From Conidiobolus incongruus B7586 (lineage: Eukaryota; Entomophthoromycota; Entomophthoromycetes; Entomophthorales; Conidiobolaceae), in the NCBI GenBank assembly GCA_000697335.1, contig JNEM01014320.1, positions 1 through 31,465 on the forward strand: a DNA stretch of 31,465 bases. Direction: 5' to 3'. A program made the translations under genes and the position numbers. This document shows positions 22,310-31,465 of this stretch, piece by piece. How positions within the stretch are numbered: the first letter of the stretch is position 1; each line of letters begins with the position of its first letter. Under the pieces are notes generated by a model, which saw nothing but the letters and a program-made list of their open reading frames with translations, had not been told where the DNA came from and made no database searches.

Positions 22310-24784
22310 ATATAGTATGTTGTTTCCAATTTCGCTATTACTGATTGTATCTATTTTGTTTTTTTATTTGAAATCAATCTAGTTTTAGAGTTTGACACCT
22401 TTTATGGTAAGAAATATTTTAATTTGATAATTATTTATCTTAATATCATATCAGCTTAAATTCATTATGTACTATTCAAAAAACTTGATATCATTATTCA
22501 GTTTTTAATAAATATATTCCCCATTTATAGACTTTTACAAATATATATTTATTATTCCTTAAAATACCTTTTATTATTTCATATATCTGTCTTTATATTT
22601 TATATATGATTAATTGTCCTTTTTCATTGGTTGATATCACAATTACTAAATATTATATTAAATTTAATTTTATTACTGATTTTAACAAAATTAAAATTCG
22701 ATTACTCTATAATGAAAATATGAAATCACTAATTTAATAAAGGTTACTTACAATTGGTTACCACAATGAAATATTAAAATGTAAATTTCCAAAGTTAAAA
22801 TAATTTTTATAACAAAATCTCTACATTCGAATAGATATGAAAAATGTAAAAGCATCAGATCGAATAATAGGGTAATGATTTATTGATAGATCTTCACTAG
22901 AGATTGACTGATGCAAATTTCAAAATATATTTTATTTTCACATATTCGAACTCTAATTGTAATTTGGTATATAATTTAGATCAAATATCAAAATTCCTAT
23001 CAATTCATGTTGTCAAATACTGAGTCAGTTAAAACAAGTTACTTTTGCTCTTTGATAAAAACAATACACTCGAATGAAGTGTTTTTATTCAATCTGAAAC
23101 AGAACATTAATATTTTTTATATTTTCAAAATTTAATATATAGTTTTTATAATGTCAAATAAACTGAAAAATAAAGAATATATCAATATCTTTTCTTTATG
23201 TGTATTTTGGTATAAAAATATTTGTCATTCCTATTCTTTTTAAAGAAAGAATTGATTTCACTATTTAAAGCTGATATCATATTTTATATAATTTTGAATA
23301 TATATGTAAATTTTATTAATTATAATATAAATTGTTTTACCAGATTAATCTTTTAACTATATTGTTAATGAATTGTAAATATTTTAATCCATGTTATTAT
23401 TTCAATTTCGAACTTTATATAACTAATAAAAACATTGTTTTTATAAATATGATTTATCATAATTATTACTTGTTATTAAGTCAATATTAATAGACTATAT
23501 TTATTAATAAAATAAGGATATAATACATATTACCTATTATATCTGTAATAACGGAAAAATCCAAATATTATAACATTTAATTTTCAATTTAAGTTTTAAC
23601 TTTCTATGATAGTGAGCATGTTTATTATTATAATTGCTTTTGTTCAAAATTCAAAATATACCAATTGACAAATTTAAACAATGACAAGCTCAGTATATAA
23701 ATTAGTTTTGATATTTTAGAGTATTTGAAATATGTGGTATTAGTATATTTATTAATAAAAGGAATTAATCAGATACGTTATTGTCATTTTTGAAACCGTA
23801 CTCAGTAGATAATTTGTAAAGAGAAATAAATTTAATAGTTAACAAAATTTTTAATTTAATATATTCTATTTCTTTAAATAAGGTTTTGAAATAGAATGAA
23901 TGTTAATTTGACTTAATTTGTATTTAGGAATATGTTGCATTTCAAAATTAACCATCCATTTCGAATGAATAGTTAAGGCAATCGTAATTGATAGATTAAA
24001 ACATTCACTGAATCAAATATTTAATTAATTTACTATCAACCATCTTATTATAAATCTCAACAAATACTATTATAAGCGCAAATCACAAGTGAATTGATCT
24101 GATTAAAAATAATAATAGCAGATAAATGGTGAATTTCAATATATTTTTTTTGTTCTAGGCTAATATAGTGTATTTATAAAATCAAAGTACTTTATATATC
24201 ATCTCTTTGTAAAACATTGAAATTCAATCCCAAGTGTTAAAGCGCTTAATCCTAACAAAAATAGTTTTTCAATTGATATTATATATATATAAAGGTTTAT
24301 GAATTCAATATATTGCTATTCTATAAAATATTTTATTAAAACATATTTTATCAATTCAATATAATGTCCAATTAATATCAAATGTATTTGCAATACCAAT
24401 AATTCATTTAAAAGGTGTTTTAATTCAGAAATTAATATCAATTTGAAAAATACTTGAATGAGATAGATCAATGTGCATCTAAATCACTATAATTTATTGC
24501 TTTATTACTTAACATATAATAAACTGGACTAGTGAATCTGATATAAAATATTAATATTTTTGAAAACTAAATTGATCAATTTTAATAACCTCAGAATCAT
24601 TTCTGATATCAAATTTAATTAAGAACTGTGGATCAAAGGATGAGTGAATTTCCCATAATTAAAATCATTATTGACTGATATAAATATATTGATTTCATTA
24701 TTCTTGATAATGTAATCTTGACAATTATTATCAGTTTAATTTGATATTAAAAGTGTAAATATAATAACTAAAATTCTTTGTTTA
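22310..24784. other. 2.5-kb spacer, no gene seen
   Basis: The first couple of hundred bases are presumably the 3' untranslated region of the HRP1-like gene. The rest has no frame over about 50 codons with coding character, no tRNA and no clear repeat in this window. It may hold the long promoter of the transcription factor gene that follows. Confidence 0.5.
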
Positions 24785-26566
24785 ATGTTTGGCAGAATTG
24801 ACTTGAAAAATGCCCATCCTCAGCCGTGTGATCTCTGTAAACTTAGAAAATTGAAATGTGACCGCAAAGATCCTCACTGCACAAGATGTTTAAAATTAAA
24901 TTTACCCTGTTCCTATTCTAAAAAATGCAAACCTCATGAGCCTCCAAAAAAGCTGAAATTACAGTTAGATAAGGCACAGTGGGACGTAACGCTTGGAAAC
25001 AATTGGTACGATTTATCTAACGCGATATTAAATAATTACGACTTTAAATTCTCCATGGTCAACTCGGGTTTATTGCCTTTACCGAAAGAAGCTATTTTGA
25101 TGCTTTTGATCAACATCACTCCCAATAATTTTCATTTGAAATTGAATAAAAGTCAGTTAGTAAGAACCAGTCGATATGAAATTATACGAAAATGGCTAAT
25201 TACAGCGAATCAGCAATCCTATAAAATCATCCAACCTACTGTACATTTAGATATCAATTATCAACTCAAATTCAATTTGCTTAACCTATATGAGCTAAAT
25301 ATCTATCCCGACCAACCTTTCGTCCCTCCTGAATATTTGAAGCAGTTGATTCAATCCAATCCTAACGATCCCTGCAGGAATGCATTAATTTGCATGGTAT
25401 TTCTAATGGGATGTGAGTTTTTGTCCACAAAGCTAGCTATTCCCCCTCTAAGACTTTATCTAGTCCACCAATTACAAAAATACATGCCTCACGTATTTCG
25501 ATGCCCAAGTTTAGTATCTATTCAAGTATTACTCTTATTAAGCATATATAGACGTCCGGTTTGCCATTCACTACCCCCAGGATTCCCGATTCCCACAGGT
25601 TATCACGGAGGAAGAATGTGCTTGAATCATGGATATCACCTCATCAAATATAATCGCCATTTTACTGAACTTAAAGCGCGTAGTTGGTTGGGCTTTAGCT
25701 GGGGAGATATGTTAAATAGCTTTATGGCTCTTCGACCAACACTTTTACCCGAACCATTTAACTATTTTCACGATCCTATTTATTTAAAAACAGATCCAGT
25801 ATCTAATAGCAATAATGCAATATCCCCTGAGCATTTTGTCAACTTTATTATACCGATTTTTCAAGTATTTGATAGTATTATCGATTGCGTTGCTTCACAT
25901 CAAAATCTCCTACTCCCTTCTTCATTAAGGACGCCGAATCAACTTATATTACCAACTACTGATCTCCTTAAGCAATCAAATTATAACGAATTCAAAACTA
26001 AAGTTCAAGCGATTGAAAGAGATATATTCAATTATTATCAATCAACACTAAGACTGATCATCAATTCCACTCATTCTTCTCAAGGGTCTAAAAAAGCAAA
26101 TGATCAAATTATTTCTCTTCTCAGCTCAAGCCAACAACAAGATTACCTAAGGTTCACTTTACTTTTATATTACTTGTATGTAGAATTAACTATACTTAAA
26201 CTTACTCCATGTACTGTACCTCCAGTTAATTTGAATCAGATAAAGGAAACTCATGATCAGCTAAATTTAAAACAACTAAGGCAGCTCCCTCAAATATTAT
26301 CCGTTGTTTTCCTAAGTAATTTTTGTGCTCAGTTATTCATTAAAAACAGAAAAAATTTAATCAACCGAGGAGGTCAATTTCATTGGAACCTATTAATGCT
26401 AGTAGGATTTAATCTTTTCGAATATAAAGATGATCCATTAGTCAGAGATAGAGAATGGGGAGAGCGCTCGCAGTACTTCTTTAAAGAATTGAAAGAAATT
26501 TGTATTGAAGGAAGTAAGCGGTGGGATTTGGTTAAAGGGTTATTAGAAATTTTTAATAGCCTATAA
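24785..26566 (+). CDS. Zn2Cys6 binuclear-cluster transcription factor
   Basis: A fungus-specific DNA-binding regulator; its target genes cannot be told from sequence. A single uninterrupted frame of 593 aa, unlike most genes here. The zinc cluster sits at the N-terminus: C15-x2-C18-x6-C25-x6-C32-x2-C35-x6-C42, with the basic stretch KLRKLKCDRK typical of the first metal loop. A Lys/Pro-rich linker (about 44-61) follows, then a long helical middle region of the kind annotated as the fungal transcription factor domain. No coiled coil is obvious after the cluster. The start at 24785 puts the first Cys at residue 15, a usual distance. It is flanked by 2.5 kb and 0.6 kb of gene-free DNA, so there is no cluster context to suggest a pathway. 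Confidence 0.93.
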   Translation: MFGRIDLKNAHPQPCDLCKLRKLKCDRKDPHCTRCLKLNLPCSYSKKCKPHEPPKKLKLQLDKAQWDVTLGNNWYDLSNAILNNYDFKFSMVNSGLLPLPKEAILMLLINITPNNFHLKLNKSQLVRTSRYEIIRKWLITANQQSYKIIQPTVHLDINYQLKFNLLNLYELNIYPDQPFVPPEYLKQLIQSNPNDPCRNALICMVFLMGCEFLSTKLAIPPLRLYLVHQLQKYMPHVFRCPSLVSIQVLLLLSIYRRPVCHSLPPGFPIPTGYHGGRMCLNHGYHLIKYNRHFTELKARSWLGFSWGDMLNSFMALRPTLLPEPFNYFHDPIYLKTDPVSNSNNAISPEHFVNFIIPIFQVFDSIIDCVASHQNLLLPSSLRTPNQLILPTTDLLKQSNYNEFKTKVQAIERDIFNYYQSTLRLIINSTHSSQGSKKANDQIISLLSSSQQQDYLRFTLLLYYLYVELTILKLTPCTVPPVNLNQIKETHDQLNLKQLRQLPQILSVVFLSNFCAQLFIKNRKNLINRGGQFHWNLLMLVGFNLFEYKDDPLVRDREWGERSQYFFKELKEICIEGSKRWDLVKGLLEIFNSL

Positions 26567-27194
26567 ATTTTGTAAATGCTAACTATAATATAATAGCATT
26601 AAATATATGACTAAACCAATTTTAAATTCACTAAATGTAAAATATAGAATAAACTCAATTTTCTAATTGGAATAATATATGTATTTTTGATTCTTCTTGA
26701 AGACTCAATATATATATATATATATTAAATTCAGTTTTAATAATATATTTTATACAAAATCACTTAGATGAATGTTGCCAATACTTTGAATTTTAAATAT
26801 AAAGGATCAAATTATATTTTTCAAGAATGTACTTAATTTTCCTGATATTTACATACAATAATAGTCTAGCAAAAACTATATTTTTCCATTGAGACAGTCT
26901 CATCATTCAATTGATGACCCATAAAATTTTCAATAAATAAACAATGCGTAAATTTAAATGATTATGTCACAAAATATTTATTCAAAATTACTATATATTG
27001 GGTCAACAATATTGAATATTCAACTTGAAACTCTAAAATATTTATCAATAACTTATATTATAACTATAAATTAATACTAGCTAAATTTTACTACTCTGTT
27101 ATTAATTTAGTAATTTATAATCAAGTTTTTTATCAAGTCCTCAATATTTAAAAAATTAAAAATAGAAAATTAAATAGTCTATTAAAATTCATTC
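26567..27194. other. Spacer between the Zn2Cys6 gene and EMC1
   Basis: AT-rich, without a gene. A TA microsatellite lies at 26707-26726. The EMC1 promoter should be at the right end. Confidence 0.55.
26707..26726. repeat. (AT)n microsatellite
   Basis: About ten AT units in the spacer upstream of EMC1. Confidence 0.85.
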
Positions 27195-30100
27195 ATGCTA
27201 AAAAGAATATTTTCGATACTGTGCCTAATTCCTTGGTGCAAATGCACCCATCTTTATCAAGATCAAGTTGGAAGATTCGATTGGCATAAGAAATTTATAG
27301 GAACACCTACATCTCTTCATTCTATAAATACTAATAATGAATTATTACTTCAAACTGATTTAAATTATATAAGCTTAATCAGTTCAAAGAACTCAAGCAT
27401 AATTTGGCGGTTTGAGGCTCAACCTGAAGAAACTATTATTGGAATTGAAGAACGTAATCAAATATTTTTAACTTCGGCTCAAAAATCACGCTCTCATATA
27501 TATGCTTACTGCTTGAAAACTGGGGATTTATTATGGGAACAAACTACTCCTTTGACATCCGGAACCTTATCTATCCACCTTGATTATCCTAAAATTTACC
27601 ATACCCAAAATCATCAAACATTAAGCAAAGGCAGTATCACTGGAACTAAATGGAACTGGATTTATAATTTAAATCAAGATCAAGGGTCGATTCTTCAAAC
27701 TGTACAAGTGAATCAAGGAGACGATAGCATTGTGCTATTATTTACCCAATTAGAAAATGAGTTACAATTTTACAGCATCAGCGATAAAGGCGATCAATAT
27801 GATATTTCGAATTCTAATACGTTATTCAAGTTCAAAGATCAAAACCATGTTGAAAGTTGTGTTTATTATGACCCCAAAGATGATATAGACATTTTGATTT
27901 TTAAAAATTCTAACGAAATACTTTTAACACTGCTTAATACCCAAACACCAAAATCCATTGTATTGGACCATAATGAAGATTTATCTTTATTCCGTTTATC
28001 ATGCTCTAATTTTTACTCAAAAAATTCTTCAAGGAAATTGATGGAAAATATATTATTGTCGAAAGAGTCATCTGATGGAAACATCCAATTGGCTACTCTA
28101 GATTTGGACTATCATAATCGCAAGCTTCAAATCAAGAATCAGCTCTCTGTAGGCTCCAGGTCAAGTTTTATTATCGAAAAAGGAGCTATTATCAAGCCAC
28201 CCAATGATCTCTCTATTTCTTTTCAAAACTATGGAAACATAGAAAAGGTATATTTTAATACGTTAGAAATCACAGTTTATTAAATCTCAATCTCTATTAC
28301 AATAGATAATCCCAGTTACAAGTGAGAAGATGCTCGCAATTACTAAAGATGGAAGTTTCCACATGATTTCCAAATCATCCAATTATGACTGGGCAATTGA
28401 TTGGTCCAGAGATGAATCACTATCAAATGCTCAAGAGACCATCTTTTTAGAATTTCCTATTCAGACCGACATATTAGTAAATTCAGAAAATATTATCACA
28501 GGTTTGTTTTAAATTTTATATATTTAATTTAATCTTATCAGCTTTATAGGTGCCCAGAATACTCTCTCAACTTTTACCACATATTCTCATCGTTTAAAAT
28601 GGCACTATAAACAATTCAAAGTAACTCTAACCTCTTTATTATTTTGAATACAATATTCATTTTTTTATTAGAAAGCTATATCCTCCTTCTTAGCATCGCC
28701 TATAGATACAATCATCAACTTCCATCCCAACTTATTAATTTCAGGAACCCATAAATTGCTAGTGTTCGTTAATAATGATGGGAAAATCACCGCTTTGAAT
28801 AGTCAAAACAAAGGAGAAAAGGTATGGGATCGATTTTTAAATTTATCTGGTAAACTTACAAAACTTGAATCTGCCCATGTTTTAAGTTTCCCAATTTCTT
28901 CGAGAAATGCTCTAAGTCATTCAGGTGCTCCTATTTTAGTCCTAGGATACGCTTCCCAGGTACTTTTAACCAAAACTAATATTTTAATTTTTATTTAATA
29001 CCCTTAAATTATAGGATGGTAAACATCAAATACATATCCTAGATGGATGGACTGGGGAATTAATTGATGGTAAATATCCTGATTTCCTTCTTCCTTCTGG
29101 CTCATCAATTGTCGATATCAAATATTTACCTTATCATCATCCTAAATATCACTGTAAACTTTTGGGTATGGTAGACTCCAGTTCTAATGTCCATATTTAT
29201 CCATCCATTTCAAACCAAAGCATCAAAGAACTTCTAAATCCTGATGTAGATCATGAGCTTTATTATACTAAAATTGGAGACTCTTCACTTGATGGATACA
29301 AATTATCTTGGGATCATGATTCTAATGTAAATCTATTGAGTAGCTAGCCTGAACTCCTATAATTAAACCTCCTTATAGATCTTAACTAGTAAATCTCTAT
29401 GGGAAATTAAGCTTCCTAAGGATTTCAAAATTTACAAATCAAAAACAATTTCTGGAATTGGTAATTGCATAATTAAAATTATTTGTCAATTATTTAATAT
29501 TAAACTTATAACAGATCAAATGGCTAGTCCTGGAAAAACAGTTGGTGATCGCTCAGTACTCTACAAATATCTAAATCCTAATCTTATATCCGTCATGATC
29601 CAACCCATCAATGGAACTGGAATGAACTTGATGCTAATCGATTCAGTTGATGGATCAACTATTCATCAAACTTCTCACAAGGATGCTGAATTAACGAATT
29701 CCTATTCTGCTCACCAAGTTTTATATGAAAATGTACTAATTTACTCTTATAACACTAAACACGAGGTAAAATTTGTGGTTTCTGAGTTATATGAACCAAA
29801 TAACAAGCCCAATTATATTATTTCATCAATCAATCGCGAAAATCCCAAGATTTTGACATCTGCATTTACATTTCCTCATTCCATTACATCGATGGGATTC
29901 ACTATGACCAATATGGGGATTACTAGTAAAGAAATCTTAGGTAATACTTTCATTGGCATTATTATTCATACATATCTAATATTTGCATTAGTGTCTTTGG
30001 CTTCTAATCAAATTCAGGCTATTCCAAAATTCAAATTAGACCCAAGAAGACCAATCGAGAAATTATCTTCATATGATCAAGAAGAAGGATTAACCGTTTA

Positions 30101-30495
30101 TAATCCAGTCTTGCCAGTTTTAGGAAAATCACTGATTTCTTATTATTTAGATGTAAATAACATATTTATAAATTGAACTTGATGGCTTATAATGTATATA
30201 GGTTGCTAATATTCGCAAAATTCAATCACATCCTAGCGAATATGAATCAACAACTTTAATCCTAGCAAATGGACAAGATATTTATTTCACCCTCAGACAC
30301 CCTTCTAATTTATTTGATGTACTAAGTGAAGACTTTTCTAAAATTTCTTTAATTGTCACTCTACTCGGATTAATTGCAGGAATTATTATGGTTAAACCTC
30401 TGGTAAATATTCCATTTAGTATAATGTGTTCGATTATTAATTCTGTTCAATTTACTTAGATCAAATCAAAGGTCCTTAAAGAGCGATGGGTTTAA
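27195..30495 (+). CDS. EMC1: ER membrane protein complex subunit 1 (EMC1)
   Basis: Large lumenal subunit of the EMC, which inserts tail-anchored and multipass proteins into the ER membrane. Nine exons: 27195-28247, 28306-28501, 28550-28620, 28672-28959, 29015-29326, 29379-29460, 29515-30152, 30202-30402 and 30460-30495; introns 48-58 nt; 958 aa, close to the family's usual size. A signal peptide (MLKRIFSILCLIPWCKC) is followed by YQDQVGRFDWHKKFIG, the conserved EMC1 start. PQQ-like propeller repeats follow (for example YCLKTGDLLWEQ). The C-terminal conserved domain shows SPGKTVGDRSVLYKYLNPN (about 672-690) and IRKIQSHPSEYESTTLILA. A single membrane helix, ISLIVTLLGLIAGIIMV, spans 928-944, with a short basic cytosolic tail KSKVLKERWV encoded by the last 12-codon exon. 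Exon 2 uses a weak donor (GTTTGT). The joins were chosen by phase and family sequence. Confidence 0.94.
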
Positions 30496-30661
30496 TTTGA
30501 TATTCAAAATAAATAATTCACATTGAAAAAATCAACTTGACATCAATTATGCAATATCATGAACTGATTATCATATGAATTTAGAACTTTAATTTCAATA
30601 TGATATTACTCTGTATTTTAAATAATAGGAATTTTTAGCAATTGAAAAAAATAAACATTTT

Positions 30662-31465
30662 AATATATGATATATAAAAATAAATATATAATATAAAATT
30701 AATACTTTTCTATTATTAATAACTTTTTGCTATACTTTTAACAAATTTCTAATATTAAAAAATAATTTTTTTATTACAGACTAAAATTTAATGTTTTATA
30801 AACTAATTAAATGTTTCAATAGGAATTTTTTTCTTATAAGCTGGTTTTTTAATTATTAAAACAATTATAATCATATAGGTTATAATTTAAAGAATATATT
30901 AGGTATGGTATTTTTTTTAATTATTTTTAATGAGAATATTTTTTACAACTTTAATTTTATGTATTTTATAATTTTTATTTAAAATAATATTTTTTTTAAA
31001 TTTTATTTATTAAGATTAACTAAAGAAATATTTACTTTTAGCTTTGATAACTATTGAAAATAATCTCTAAATATATTAAATATATCAAAAACAATTAAAG
31101 CTTTAATAAGTTTATATAAGAAATTAATTTAAATACCAATAAATAATTTAAATATTTAAAAAAGTAAACTTAAAAAATAAACAATAATAACAAGATATAT
31201 ATTTATAAAAAGTAAGAGAATAAAATAATAACCTATAATATTATTTTGTAAAAATTTATTAAAAATCTAACCTTATATTATAATTATAGAGTTTATTTAA
31301 TATAAGATAAATACTTTACTTGAAGTTTATTACTTTAAGCTAAAAAATATTTTTATTAATATAAAAAACTTTAATATCATTAAATACACTAACTTATAAA
31401 AATAAGTTATAAAATCAAAAACACTTATATTTTTATTAATAACTTGATTAATATTTAATAAAATA
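30662..31465 (+). mobile_element. Decayed Tc1/mariner-like DNA transposon, copy B (runs off the window)
   Basis: Begins about 165 bp after EMC1 and aligns over its first 240 bp with the copy at 15570, in the same orientation. Around 31013-31110 one frame reads RLTKEIF and, about 20 codons on, LNILNISKTIKALIS, interrupted by stops. This resembles the N-terminal helix-turn-helix of Tc1-type transposases. The rest is extremely AT-rich, with no recognisable catalytic part. The right end lies outside the window. The repeat relation to copy A is clear; the family name is tentative. Confidence 0.45.

Overview
This is a eukaryotic, almost certainly fungal, nuclear window. Very AT-rich spacers separate intron-split genes with much higher coding complexity. 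I could thread 30 introns by hand in eight genes. All are 44-66 nt with GT..AG ends, several with a TACTAAT/CTAAC-like branch site close to the acceptor. A Zn2Cys6 transcription factor, an Hrp1-type RNA-binding protein, a chromovirus-type LTR fossil and decayed DNA transposons with AT-biased decay all point to a fungus. I cannot place the phylum securely from sequence alone.

Layout. 1-1135: AT-rich spacer. 1136-6290: one broken Ty3/gypsy chromovirus-like LTR element with both LTRs and a 5-bp target duplication. 7286-7989 (-): class III E2 ubiquitin-conjugating enzyme (UBE2E type). 9227-9676 (+): a tiny four-exon LAMTOR5 (Ragulator) gene. 9974-11453 (+): CDK7/Kin28 kinase in eight exons. 11870-12977 (-): ketopantoate reductase-like enzyme. 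13586-14749 (-): RNase H2 catalytic subunit in six exons, with an unusual basic tail. 15570-16586: decayed Tc1/mariner-like transposon, followed at 16587-16605 by an exact 19-base copy of the Tn5/Nextera mosaic end. 16961-17033 (+): tRNA-Arg(CCU). 17603-19481 (-): helical-repeat protein, probably Rix1/PELP1-like. 20827-22309 (+): Hrp1-like two-RRM protein. 24785-26566 (+): intronless Zn2Cys6 factor. 27195-30495 (+): EMC1 in nine exons. 30662-end: a second copy of the decayed transposon.

The genes are housekeeping functions with no visible operon or cluster logic: transcription (CDK7), mRNA 3' end formation (Hrp1), ribosome assembly (Rix1-like), genome maintenance (RNase H2), ER membrane protein insertion (EMC1), ubiquitylation, nutrient signalling (LAMTOR5) and pantothenate synthesis. 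I see no new multi-gene system. The strongest unexpected signal is the mosaic-end sequence, which looks like a sequencing-library scar and calls contiguity at 16.6 kb into question. Other points of interest are the hidden LAMTOR5 gene, the RNase H2A tail, and AT-directed, RIP-like decay of the repeats. All exon boundaries are read by eye and need transcript support.
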